NCBI GenBank assembly: GCA_001314815.1
Contig: LJXT01000022.1
Span: 1-37,195, forward strand
Direction of reading: 5' to 3'
From: Algoriphagus marincola HL-49
Lineage (GTDB): Bacteria > Bacteroidota > Bacteroidia > Cytophagales > Cyclobacteriaceae
Length of the DNA stretch: 37,195 nt
The first letter of the stretch is position 1. Each line of letters opens with the position of its first letter. The position numbers were made by a program, and so were the translations under genes. Positions 17,021-25,082 of the stretch are shown here, one piece after another. The notes beneath the pieces are model-generated. The model was not told the DNA's origin, did not search any database, and saw only the letters and a program-made list of their open reading frames with translations.

Positions 17021-17650
17021 TTAGAGCGATAAATAAAAAGAAAGTTTGTCGCTCCACATTTTGCCTTTATAAAAGTGAAAAAGCACCTTGGCAAGATCCG
17101 CTTGGTAGTTTTTGGTAGTGACTAGGAGTGTGCAGTCATGCTTAACGGCATATGACCAAAAGTCCCCAATTCGTAAAAAATTGAACTTGATGAAACTTGT
17201 TTCCCGGGTAGATTTTGATACCATTTGAATTAGTTCTTGTTCCTCTTTTATTTTCGATTTGGGGATAAATGAAGGAGAGATGATCGTCGCTTTGCTATTC
17301 CGTATTTTGTTCTGAAATAGTTTGATGTAATTTTTGATAAGGCGAAAAGAGTGTGGGGTGCCATCGTAATGGAAGAGTAAGTGCTGGGTAGAAAAATCAG
17401 GTACAAATAGCAAAACGGGAATTTCGCAGACCTCTTTTTCCAGTGGGACAGGTAATTCTTCCTGATGTAGCCAGTCCAACACCCGGTTGAGATTGACTGT
17501 AATTAAGGAAGGTTCCCCATCTTTTGGATCGCAGAGTATTTCTTCCTGATTGCCCGGCCAAAAGTCTGTTGTCAGAACAGGGCAATTGTATTCGTGGAGG
17601 ATTTCTTCAGGAATATGAAATTTGGTGGCGTAGGATTCTTTGAGCTCCAT
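17021..17650 (-). CDS. Uncharacterised protein heading the cbb3 cluster, weakly USP-like
   Basis: 209 aa, soluble, no signal peptide and no TM helix. I do not recognise it firmly. The central part (PVLLFVPDF...LLFHYDGTPHSFRLIKNYIKLF, ~78-112) recalls the strand-turn-helix of universal stress protein domains. The C-terminal DFWSYAVKHDCTLLVTTKNYQ could be a degenerate Rossmann-like strand-helix. USP-family genes are common in FNR regulons and near cbb3 operons, which supports the guess. It is the first gene after the candidate FNR-type operator, with a 71-bp gap to ccoI. No catalytic motif is visible. Confidence 0.6.
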   Translation of the reverse strand: MELKESYATKFHIPEEILHEYNCPVLTTDFWPGNQEEILCDPKDGEPSLITVNLNRVLDWLHQEELPVPLEKEVCEIPVLLFVPDFSTQHLLFHYDGTPHSFRLIKNYIKLFQNKIRNSKATIISPSFIPKSKIKEEQELIQMVSKSTRETSFIKFNFLRIGDFWSYAVKHDCTLLVTTKNYQADLAKVLFHFYKGKMWSDKLSFYLSL

Positions 17651-17667
17651 AGTTTCTTGAGATTATT

Positions 17668-17675
17668 CAAAACTA
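17668..17675 (-). promoter_or_regulatory. Likely -7 promoter element of the cbb3 cluster
   Basis: TAGTTTTG on the minus strand matches the Bacteroidota -7 consensus TAnnTTTG exactly. No TTTG-type -33 element sits at the right distance, which fits dependence on an activator bound at the palindrome centred 55 bp upstream. The inferred leader is about 12 to 15 nt. Confidence 0.5.
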
Positions 17676-17719
17676 CTGCGCCCTTCCCAGTCACGGTCTG
17701 ACTAAACCCATGAGCAAAC

Positions 17720-17733
17720 CTGATAAAAATCAG
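17720..17733 (-). promoter_or_regulatory. Candidate FNR/CRP-family operator of the cbb3 cluster
   Basis: Perfect palindrome CTGAT-AAAA-ATCAG, the same half-sites as at 7060-7073. It is centred at 17726.5, 76 bp before the first gene and 55 bp before the -7 element. A second, imperfect copy (TGAG-TTTT-ATCA, 17740-17751) lies 19 bp further upstream, about two helical turns away. Confidence 0.65.
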
Positions 17734-17761
17734 TTTATTTGAGTTTTATCAGATTTTGACC

Positions 17762-17786
17762 AAAAAAAAGAGGGTCAAGGCCCTCT
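17762..17786 (-). terminator. Rho-independent terminator of the lipoprotein gene
   Basis: Read on the minus strand, AGAGGG-CCTTGA-CCCTCT is followed by a run of eight T. It closes the 17810-18298 gene and insulates the cbb3 promoter region from it. Confidence 0.85.
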
Positions 17787-17809
17787 AAATGATTGATTTA
17801 TTGATGATT

Positions 17810-18298
17810 TTAATCTTTTACGAGATTGAAAACATAGCTCCCCGCCACTGCCTGAACACCAAAAACTCTAGCGCCTGGGGCGGGAATGTTAAACTCTAGT
17901 CGAAGGTTATTGCCTGTCTGAGTAAAGGAGATTTCCCGTCCTGAAGCGGGCTTGCTTCCTGTCAAAGTGAATTTGTCAAAATTGGTACCGGCAAAGCTCC
18001 AATTCCCAGAATTGTCAAAAAGATCATTATTGTTTCGAGAAGTGTAGGTCCTCGAAGAGCCTGAATTGAGAATTAGTTCAAAATCCTGATAGAGATCCGT
18101 AACATTATTTCCACTTCGAGTCACGGAGCCTCCTCCTGCTATACTCCAAGATTGAGTACCAGTACCCGTAAGGGCTTCGATTGCCAATTCTTCAGGGGTT
18201 TTCTGAGGCGGTTGCGGTGTAGGATCATCACCACCACAAGCTGATGAAAAAATCACCAGAAGCATCAAAGCGAAAAGAGAGGAAAGATTTCTGTTCAT
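17810..18298 (-). CDS. Small lipocalin-like lipoprotein of unknown function
   Basis: 162 aa. The signal peptide ends in a lipobox (SSAC, Cys ~21) followed by GGDDPTPQPP, a Pro/Asp-rich linker typical of Bacteroidota surface or outer-membrane lipoproteins. The body is predicted beta-rich, with repeated short strands (WSIAGGGSVTRSG, FELILNSGSSRTYTS, WSFAGTNFDKFTLTGS). This resembles lipocalin-like or DUF5004-type domains, but I cannot name the family securely. It has its own TTTG-N18-TAATTTTA promoter and a strong terminator, so it is monocistronic. Confidence 0.7.
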   Translation of the reverse strand: MNRNLSSLFALMLLVIFSSACGGDDPTPQPPQKTPEELAIEALTGTGTQSWSIAGGGSVTRSGNNVTDLYQDFELILNSGSSRTYTSRNNNDLFDNSGNWSFAGTNFDKFTLTGSKPASGREISFTQTGNNLRLEFNIPAPGARVFGVQAVAGSYVFNLVKD

Positions 18299-18319
18299 AC
18301 TGATTTTAAATTAGAACTT

Positions 18320-18349
18320 TAAAATTAGCCATATCTGTCTAAGTTCAAA
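18320..18349 (-). promoter_or_regulatory. Candidate promoter of the lipoprotein gene
   Basis: Minus-strand TTTG (18349-18346), an 18-bp spacer, then TAATTTTA (18327-18320). This matches the Bacteroidota -33/-7 layout and is the same TTTG-N18-TAATTTTA arrangement as the porX promoter candidate. Confidence 0.5.
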
Positions 18350-18357
18350 GCTAGGTC

Positions 18358-18978
18358 TCATTTATAATTCTCTAAGACTAGTTTTTGTTCGCAAAAATCA
18401 AATTCGCGAGGCTCGTTTGAGCAGATTACAAGGATTTTATCACCCTGAAATTTTTTAATCATTTCCCGATACCAGTCGATTCCTCTGATATCTAAATTGG
18501 AGGTTGGTTCGTCTAAAAAGACTATACCTACATCCGATATCATAGCCAAGATCAACTTCAGGCGTTGTTTCATCCCAGAGCTGAATTGAGAAACCATTTT
18601 TTGGCTATGCTCTTCCAAATAAGCAAGCCTGATGATTTCCTCAGGCATCATGCCATCGATAGGCTGTTTGAAGCGGAAGTGAAATTGAATTAGCTCTTCA
18701 AGGGTGAACTCCTCTGGTAGCTCCAAATAGGGGGCTGCTATACTAAGGTATCGAAACCAATCCCCTTCATCTACATTTTTGCCTGCAAAATTGAAGTTGA
18801 TTTTACCTGAAGTTAGCGGGATAGATCCAGTAAGGCATTTGAGAAGGGTAGACTTTCCAGAACCGTTACTTCCGGTAATAGCCAACTGATCCTTTGGCTT
18901 CAGAAGTAGGGATAATTCTTTGAATATCCATTCGTATTGGAAGCGCTTTGATGCTTTCTCTACACCTATTTCAAGCAT
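18358..18978 (-). CDS. Orphan ABC transporter ATP-binding protein in the lpx operon
   Basis: 206 aa, a short single nucleotide-binding domain. Walker A GSNGSGKST is at 36-44, the signature FSSGMKQRL at ~136-144, and Walker B VGIVFLDEPT with the D-loop NLD follows. Where the H-loop histidine is expected (ILICTHD in homologues) the sequence reads LVICSNEPREF, so Asn appears to replace His. No permease gene is adjacent. It starts 2 bp after lpxA, so co-transcription with lipid A genes is near certain. Its partner and substrate are unknown; CcmA-like and lipid-export roles are both possible. Confidence 0.85.
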   Translation of the reverse strand: MLEIGVEKASKRFQYEWIFKELSLLLKPKDQLAITGSNGSGKSTLLKCLTGSIPLTSGKINFNFAGKNVDEGDWFRYLSIAAPYLELPEEFTLEELIQFHFRFKQPIDGMMPEEIIRLAYLEEHSQKMVSQFSSGMKQRLKLILAMISDVGIVFLDEPTSNLDIRGIDWYREMIKKFQGDKILVICSNEPREFDFCEQKLVLENYK

Positions 18979-18980
18979 GC

Positions 18981-19760
18981 TTAATGGATGTAACCCTTCA
19001 TGACTCCTCGCTCGGAGGACCTGATGAAATTCAGAATTTCATCCCGTTCTTTGGTTGCAGGTAGGTTAATTTCAATTTCCTCCAGAGCTCTTGAATTATT
19101 CATGCTATTAAGGAAAAGGAACCGATAAACCTCCTGAATATGAGCAATTGACTCAGATGAAAAGCCTCTTCTTCTCAATCCTAAAGAATTGACGCCGGCA
19201 TAGGAGAGAGGTTCTCTCGCTGCTTTGGTAAAAGGGGGTACATCTTTTCGTACCAAAGATCCGCCAGAGATCATTGAATGCATGCCGATTTTGACAAATT
19301 GGTGGATAGCGCTAGAACCACCCACAATAGCCCAGTCGTCGATAGACACATGACCAGCAATTTGCACAGAGTTGGCGATGATTACGTGACTTCCAATCAC
19401 ACAGTCATGAGCCACATGGACGTAAGCCATTAGTAGACAATTGCTTCCAATGACTGTGGTTTGCTTGTCTACAGTCCCTCTGCTTATAGTGACACATTCT
19501 CGGATGGTCGTATTATCTCCAATGACAACCGTAGACTCTTCACCTTGAAACTTGAGATCTTGAGGAATGCCCGCGATAACAGCTCCAGGAAAAATTTTAC
19601 AGTTTTTGCCGATTCTTGCTCCAGGAAAAATAGTGACGTTTGGACCAATCCAAGTACCTTCACCTATCTCGACATTCTCATGAATCATCGTGAAAGGGTC
19701 GATTTGTACATTCTTCCCAATAGTTGACTTGGGATCTATGTGGGCCATTGGACTGATCAT
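18981..19760 (-). CDS. lpxA: Acyl-ACP-UDP-N-acetylglucosamine O-acyltransferase LpxA
   Basis: 259 aa, close to the usual 255-265. The left-handed beta helix of hexapeptide repeats fills residues ~1-185, and the helical C-terminal domain follows. H115 and H118 (HVAHDC) match the conserved histidines, with H118 the general base. It catalyses the first, reversible step of lipid A synthesis, 3-O-acylation of UDP-GlcNAc in the cytoplasm. The start overlaps the lpxC-fabZ stop by 4 bp (ATGA); Met5 is a possible alternative. Confidence 0.97.
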   Translation of the reverse strand: MISPMAHIDPKSTIGKNVQIDPFTMIHENVEIGEGTWIGPNVTIFPGARIGKNCKIFPGAVIAGIPQDLKFQGEESTVVIGDNTTIRECVTISRGTVDKQTTVIGSNCLLMAYVHVAHDCVIGSHVIIANSVQIAGHVSIDDWAIVGGSSAIHQFVKIGMHSMISGGSLVRKDVPPFTKAAREPLSYAGVNSLGLRRRGFSSESIAHIQEVYRFLFLNSMNNSRALEEIEINLPATKERDEILNFIRSSERGVMKGYIH

Positions 19761-21151
19761 GATTCTTTACGAGTTATACTTGCTGTCATTACTGCCTCGC
19801 AGACGAGTGTGTTTCCGACGTAGGCTTCTCCTCTCATTTTAGCGATTCCTCTTCGAATAGGTGCAAGCAATTCACATTTGAATATAAGTGTATCTCCCGG
19901 AAGAACCATCTTTCGGAATTTGCAACTTTCTATTCCCAAGAAATAAGTCCAGTAATTTTCTGGATCGTCTACGGTGCTTAGAACCAGAATCCCGCCAGTC
20001 TGAGCCATGGCTTCTACCTGCAATACTCCCGGCATCACGGGGTTTCCTGGAAAATGGCCTAGAAAGAATGGCTCATTCATAGTCACATTCTTTACACCGG
20101 CTACCACTGTGTCATCCAGATAGATTACTTTATCTAGTAGCTGAAATGGATATCTGTGCGGAAGGATATTGCTGATTTGATTGATATCCATCACCGGCGG
20201 AAGCTTGGGGTCATAGTAAGGGATATGGGAAGAGGATGCCTTTTCCATGGCCCTTTTGATTTTTTTTGCAAAAGCCACATTGGCAGCATGCCCAGGTCTG
20301 GCAGCTAAAATTTGGGCTTTCAGTGGTCTTCCTACCAAGGCAAGGTCACCAACTACATCCAGAAGCTTGTGTCTGGCAGGTTCATTTTTATAACGAAGGT
20401 CCACATTGTTTAGAATCCCCTCTTTTTTGACTTCCACATGTTGCTTGTTAAACATCTTCGCCAGATGCTGCAACTCATCTTTCTCTACGACTCGATCTAC
20501 CACTACGATGGCGTTATTCAAATCTCCACCTTTAATTAGGTTAGAGTTGTAGAGCATTTCCAGCTCATGCAAAAAACAAAAAGTCCTGCAGGAAGCAATT
20601 TCAGATTTGAATTGACTGATATCCGTGATGGAGGCATGTTGGCTTCCTAAAACAGGTGAATTGTAGTCCACCATGACAGTTACTCGGTAATTATCTGTCG
20701 GTAAGGCTACCATTTCCACCTCGCGGGAGGCGTCTTTATACTGAATGCTTTCTTGTACCTCGAAGAATCTTCTCAACGCATTTTGCTCCTCAAATCCTGC
20801 ATCTTCCAGGACTTCGATGAATTGGATGGAAGAGCCATCCATAATTGGAGGTTCGGGACCGTCCAATTGGATCAATACATTGTCAACTTCCAATCCTACA
20901 AGAGCTGCCAGCACGTGCTCTACCGTGTAAACCCTAGCTCCGTTTTGCTCCAAAGTGGTGCCTCGGGAAACATCCACCACCAGGTCACAGTCAGCATCCA
21001 CTGTAGGTCGACCTTCCAGATCTATTCTTTGAAACTTGATTCCGTGATTGGGAGGAGCAGGTAAAAAGGTCATGTTGGAGATGACCCCTGTGTGAAGTCC
21101 CACTCCTGACAGTTCTACTTGCTTCTTTATGGTATGTTGTTTTACTTTCAT
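19757..21151 (-). CDS. lpxC-fabZ: Bifunctional LpxC deacetylase / FabZ dehydratase
   Basis: 464 aa fusion. Residues ~1-305 are LpxC, the Zn-dependent UDP-3-O-acyl-GlcNAc deacetylase, with E78/H79, H261 and D265 at the expected metal and catalytic positions. Residues ~315-464 are FabZ, a hot-dog-fold 3-hydroxyacyl-ACP dehydratase, with H332 (LPHRYPF) and E370 (QVEAMAQ). LpxC commits precursor to lipid A, while FabZ draws 3-hydroxyacyl-ACP into chain elongation, so the fusion fixes the ratio of two competing activities. The fusion is a known Bacteroidota trait. The gene lies 39 bp after lpxD. Confidence 0.97.
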   Translation of the reverse strand: MKVKQHTIKKQVELSGVGLHTGVISNMTFLPAPPNHGIKFQRIDLEGRPTVDADCDLVVDVSRGTTLEQNGARVYTVEHVLAALVGLEVDNVLIQLDGPEPPIMDGSSIQFIEVLEDAGFEEQNALRRFFEVQESIQYKDASREVEMVALPTDNYRVTVMVDYNSPVLGSQHASITDISQFKSEIASCRTFCFLHELEMLYNSNLIKGGDLNNAIVVVDRVVEKDELQHLAKMFNKQHVEVKKEGILNNVDLRYKNEPARHKLLDVVGDLALVGRPLKAQILAARPGHAANVAFAKKIKRAMEKASSSHIPYYDPKLPPVMDINQISNILPHRYPFQLLDKVIYLDDTVVAGVKNVTMNEPFFLGHFPGNPVMPGVLQVEAMAQTGGILVLSTVDDPENYWTYFLGIESCKFRKMVLPGDTLIFKCELLAPIRRGIAKMRGEAYVGNTLVCEAVMTASITRKES

Positions 21152-21190
21152 CGTGTTGGTTAAGCAGTTAGATAGCTTCGGGGCGCAAAA

Positions 21191-22213
21191 TTAAGCCTTT
21201 TTTTCGAGTTCTTTGATTCTCTTCTCCAGCTCTTCAAGATTTTTGAAGAGAGAATAGGACTTAAGAAACTGCTTCATGTCCATTCCCATGTACCCAAAGA
21301 CTGTCTGTCCAGGCTTTTTGATTGACTTACTTACGCCTGTATTGGCGCCGATGGTGGTCTTTTCGGCAATCTTTATGTGCCCCACAATACCTGCCTTGCC
21401 TGCGAGGACTGAGTTTTTTCCAATTTCTGTAGAGCCGGAAATACCAGCCTGTGCGGCGACGACCGTATTTTCGCCAATGATTACATTATGAGCAATTTGG
21501 ACTAAGTTGTCGATTTTAGCTCCTTTTTGGATCATGGTAGAGCCCATTGTGGCGCAGTCTACGGTCGTATTGGCTCCTATGCTTACATGATCTTCTAAAA
21601 TTACGTTGCCGATTTGAGGGATGGCTTTGTAGCTTCCATCTTCTTGAGGAGCAAAACCAAAACCTTCCGAACCAACTACAGCACCCGGATGAATCTCGCA
21701 ATGATTGCCTAATACCGAACCATCGCAAATTTTGGCACCAGGATGTATGATGCAATTATCTCCAATTGTGACTTGGTTGCCAATATATGCGTGAGGATGA
21801 ATTTTTACCCCATTTCCGATTTGACACTTTTTACCGATGTAGGAAAAAGCCCCTCTGTAGTGACCGTCCCCGATTTGACTGCTTGGATCCATATAGCTCG
21901 GCTCTTCCACACCCGACTGGGAGTTTTTGGTAAACTGAGCGTAGGTTTCGAGGATTTGGGTAAAACTTGAGTAAGCGTCTTTTACTCGGATGAGATTCGT
22001 TTTATAGGGTTTTTTGGGAGTGAAATTTTGAGAGACAATTACAGCAGTAGCCTCAGTTTCGTATAAAAAAGCCTCATATTTTTCATTGGCTAAAAAGCTT
22101 ACCCCTCCTGCCTTACCTTCCTGAATTTTATCCAGTCTATTGACTTTTATTTGAGGGTCTCCCTCGACGGTGCCTTGGAGAAGTTCGGCTAGCTGCCCAA
22201 GCGTAAATTCCAT
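21191..22213 (-). CDS. lpxD: UDP-3-O-(3-hydroxyacyl)glucosamine N-acyltransferase LpxD
   Basis: 340 aa. The N-terminal uridine-binding domain (~1-100) is followed by a long hexapeptide-repeat beta helix (~108-320) and a short C-terminal coiled coil (LFKNLEELEKRIKELEKK) that trimerises the protein. H242 in IAHNVIIG matches the catalytic histidine. It adds the N-linked acyl chain after LpxC. It lies 14 bp downstream of the HD gene, so the lipid A genes are probably read from the promoter in front of that gene. Confidence 0.97.
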   Translation of the reverse strand: MEFTLGQLAELLQGTVEGDPQIKVNRLDKIQEGKAGGVSFLANEKYEAFLYETEATAVIVSQNFTPKKPYKTNLIRVKDAYSSFTQILETYAQFTKNSQSGVEEPSYMDPSSQIGDGHYRGAFSYIGKKCQIGNGVKIHPHAYIGNQVTIGDNCIIHPGAKICDGSVLGNHCEIHPGAVVGSEGFGFAPQEDGSYKAIPQIGNVILEDHVSIGANTTVDCATMGSTMIQKGAKIDNLVQIAHNVIIGENTVVAAQAGISGSTEIGKNSVLAGKAGIVGHIKIAEKTTIGANTGVSKSIKKPGQTVFGYMGMDMKQFLKSYSLFKNLEELEKRIKELEKKA

Positions 22214-22227
22214 AAAGCGTGGTTGTT

Positions 22228-23460
22228 TTAGGGTTTTAAAATTAGGGTTTTAGCCTTACAAACGTAATGCTTCTCAACTATTTTGCTCATGATTTGAATA
22301 TTTGGCAAGTCAGCAGCATCGGCTACATCAACCACTTTTCCTTTTTTCGTCAGGATCGAAATCCTATCCTTGGCTAGATATCCATAATTACTCAAAGTAC
22401 CAGCCGAGAAAAAATATGATAGATGTTCTTTGGGTATTTTAAGTTTTTTTAAGGTCTTTTCTTCAAGGGCTCCGATCTCTTCTTTTTTGAAGGGGGTATT
22501 GGAAAGCTGGATCTTGAAAAGATTTCTGGTCAAAAACATCCTGGAAATATTCGCCAAAACATAGTCAGGGGAGTTTTTCCATAGTTTGATTGCTCCCCAA
22601 ATATCCAAATCATCAAGCTCTAGAAAGATCCGTAGCAATTCCGGATTAGTCTGGAAGTCTGATTCAGTGATTTTGTGACCAAGCAAAAAGTCAAATTCAT
22701 CTGTGATCCCAAAGATTTTGTCCTCTGCCTTTAAGTCCTTTGCTCGCTGAATCAGGTTGATAAGCATTTTTTCAGCGCAGACTGTCGTCTTGTGCAGATA
22801 GACCTGCCAGTACATCAGTCGACGGGCACTCAGAAAGTTTTCGATGGAATAAATCCCTTTTTCTTCGATGACTATCTTGTCATTTTTGACATCCATCATT
22901 TTGATGATCCGATCAGCGCCGATAGTCCCTTCGGATACGCCAGTAAAAAAACAATCCCGCTGCAAATAGTCTAATCGATCAATGTCCAACTGGCTGGAAA
23001 CCAGCTGATGGAAGAACTTTCGCTCATATTGATTTTTGAAAATTTTCAAAGTGAGATCAAGTCTTCCTCCTAATTCTCGATTGAGCATTTCGATTATCAA
23101 AATCGAAAGCTTTTCGTGGGGAATAGATCGGAGAAGGCTGTATTCCAAAGCATGCGAAAACGGTCCATGACCGATATCATGCAGCAAAATCGCAATCAAA
23201 GTGGCTTCAAATTCCTCGTCGGATATTTCAATACCTTTGGTTCGGAGATGGTCTAGCGTCACATGCATGAGATGCATGGCACCCAATGCATGGTGGAATC
23301 GCGTATGTAAAGCACCGGGATAGACAAAATCAGTCAAACCCAATTGCTTGATCCGGCGTAATCTCTGAAAGTATGGGTGGTCAATGATCTCAAAAATCAA
23401 TTCACTTGGAATTGTAATAAAACCATAAACGGGATCATTGAGTATTTTCTGGCTTTTCAA
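22228..23460 (-). CDS. HD domain phosphohydrolase (dGTPase/SAMHD1-like)
   Basis: 410 aa. The HD-superfamily metal ligands are visible: H in RFHHALG (~56-57), H94-D95 in ILLHDIGHGPFSHALE, and a downstream D in LDIDRLDYLQRD (~163). The layout is that of the SAMHD1/dGTPase-like group, which hydrolyses dNTPs or related nucleotides; the substrate here is unknown. The only start with a full N-terminus is TTG at 23460, since an in-frame stop lies 15 bp upstream. It precedes lpxD in the same unit, which is common in Cytophagales, and is divergent from porX with only 58 bp between the two starts. Confidence 0.88.
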   Translation of the reverse strand: MKSQKILNDPVYGFITIPSELIFEIIDHPYFQRLRRIKQLGLTDFVYPGALHTRFHHALGAMHLMHVTLDHLRTKGIEISDEEFEATLIAILLHDIGHGPFSHALEYSLLRSIPHEKLSILIIEMLNRELGGRLDLTLKIFKNQYERKFFHQLVSSQLDIDRLDYLQRDCFFTGVSEGTIGADRIIKMMDVKNDKIVIEEKGIYSIENFLSARRLMYWQVYLHKTTVCAEKMLINLIQRAKDLKAEDKIFGITDEFDFLLGHKITESDFQTNPELLRIFLELDDLDIWGAIKLWKNSPDYVLANISRMFLTRNLFKIQLSNTPFKKEEIGALEEKTLKKLKIPKEHLSYFFSAGTLSNYGYLAKDRISILTKKGKVVDVADAADLPNIQIMSKIVEKHYVCKAKTLILKP

Positions 23461-23470
23461 GGAGGCCTGT

Positions 23471-23500
23471 TTTGTTTACCCAAAAGTAATTATAATTTTA
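23471..23500 (+). promoter_or_regulatory. Candidate porX promoter overlapping a divergent one
   Basis: TTTG (23471-23474), 18 bp, TAATTTTA (23493-23500). On the opposite strand TACTTTTG (23488-23481) matches TAnnTTTG exactly and would serve the HD-lpx operon. The two promoters therefore overlap back to back. Confidence 0.45.
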
Positions 23501-23518
23501 AAAGAATCGGACAACACT

Positions 23519-25075
23519 ATGAACCAAAATGCCTCCATCCTCTGGGCAGATGATGAAATCGACCTGCTCAAACCCCATATTCTTTTTCTAGAACAGAAAG
23601 GTTATCAGATCACCACGGTCAATTCGGGTGTAGATGCTATTGAAGAAATCGAAAAAGGGATGTTTGATGTAGTTTTTTTAGATGAGATGATGCCAGGAAT
23701 GACCGGATTGGAGACACTGCAGCAGATCAAGCAGATCAAGCCCCAGATTCCGGTGGTGATGATCACCAAGAGCGAAGAAGAGCATATTATGAATGATGCG
23801 ATAGGAGGGAAGATCGCTGACTACCTGATCAAGCCCCTTAATCCAAGTCAAATTTGGCTTTCAGTAAAGAAAATCCTTCAAAATCGTCAGCTGATCGATC
23901 AGAAGACTACGATGAATTATCAGCAGGATTTTATGAATATTTCCATGGCAGTTGGAGATGCAGTTGATCATGAAGACTGGGCTAATATTTATACCAAGTT
24001 GACCTATTGGGAGCTCCAAATCGACGAGACTGAGAATAAAAGCATGAAAGAAGTCCTAGAGACTCAAAAGTCAGAAGCAGATGCCAATTTTGCCCGCTTT
24101 ATCAAAGAGTCCTACCTGTCATGGATGGAAGAAAAAAATCAGGAAAAGCCCTTGATTTCTCCGAATGTGATGAGAAAAAAGGTTTTCCCAAGAATTCAAG
24201 GTGGCAAACCGCTATTTTTCATAGTCATTGACAATCTCAGACTGGATCAGTGGGAAGATATGGAATCCCTACTTACTCCTTATTTTTCCATTGCTGAGAA
24301 GGAAACCTATTACAGTATCCTACCAACGACCACTGCTTTTGCCAGAAATGCTCTATTCAGTGGGATGATGCCTTTGGATATGGCTAGATTTTACCCTCAA
24401 TATTGGGAAAATGAAGATACAGATGAAGGCAAAAATAACTTTGAAGAAGAGTGGATTAGGATCAATCTGGAAAAAAATCGGCAAAAAATAAGATTTTCCT
24501 ACACCAAAATTCTGCAGGCTGCTCATGGTAGAAGTGCCGTCGATCAGTTTCATACCATGTTGCAAAATGAGCTAAATGTCCTGGTATATAATTTTGTTGA
24601 TATGGTCTCTCATGCGCGGACGGATATGAAGATGATTCGTGAACTTGCTCCTGATGAATCCGCCTATCGATCACTTACCAAAAGCTGGTTTGAGCACTCG
24701 ACACTTTTTGAGATGCTAAAAAAAATTCAGCAAGCGGGAGCTGATGTAATTATCACCACTGATCACGGGACCAAGCGGGTCAACAAGCCCTATCGAATCA
24801 TCGGCGATAAAAACGTCACGACCAACCTCAGATACAAGCAGGGTAAAAACCTAAATTATGAGCCCGGGAAAGTTTTTGAGGTTTCGAAGCCTGAAGAAGC
24901 CAAACTACCCAAATTGAATGTTTCGAGTGCTTATGTATTCGCTGTGGAGGATTATTTCTTTGCCTATCCCAATAATTACAATTATTATGTCAATTTTTAC
25001 AAGGACACCTTTCAGCATGGAGGGATTTCTCTGGAAGAAATGATTGTCCCGATTGTCTATCTCAAATCAAAATAA
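23519..25075 (+). CDS. porX: PorX: response regulator with PglZ phosphatase domain
   Basis: 518 aa from ATG 23519; an upstream extension would run through the divergent promoter. The N-terminal receiver (~1-122) has D10-D11, phospho-acceptor D55 (FLDEMMPG) and K105. A helical linker follows, then a C-terminal PglZ/alkaline-phosphatase-like domain (~200-515), starting around FFIVIDNLRLDQWE, with TTTAFARNALFSGMMP and TTDHGTKR carrying likely Zn ligands. PorX works with the kinase PorY and sigma factor SigP to control type IX secretion, and its PglZ domain hydrolyses oligonucleotide or phosphodiester substrates. No porY is in the window; tsaE follows. Confidence 0.93.
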   Translation: MNQNASILWADDEIDLLKPHILFLEQKGYQITTVNSGVDAIEEIEKGMFDVVFLDEMMPGMTGLETLQQIKQIKPQIPVVMITKSEEEHIMNDAIGGKIADYLIKPLNPSQIWLSVKKILQNRQLIDQKTTMNYQQDFMNISMAVGDAVDHEDWANIYTKLTYWELQIDETENKSMKEVLETQKSEADANFARFIKESYLSWMEEKNQEKPLISPNVMRKKVFPRIQGGKPLFFIVIDNLRLDQWEDMESLLTPYFSIAEKETYYSILPTTTAFARNALFSGMMPLDMARFYPQYWENEDTDEGKNNFEEEWIRINLEKNRQKIRFSYTKILQAAHGRSAVDQFHTMLQNELNVLVYNFVDMVSHARTDMKMIRELAPDESAYRSLTKSWFEHSTLFEMLKKIQQAGADVIITTDHGTKRVNKPYRIIGDKNVTTNLRYKQGKNLNYEPGKVFEVSKPEEAKLPKLNVSSAYVFAVEDYFFAYPNNYNYYVNFYKDTFQHGGISLEEMIVPIVYLKSK

Positions 25076-25082
25076 TTCAGAT

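Noticed and set aside
19757-21151. LpxC-FabZ fusion as a novelty or assembly error
   Set aside because: Both domains are complete and the fusion is an established feature of Bacteroidota.
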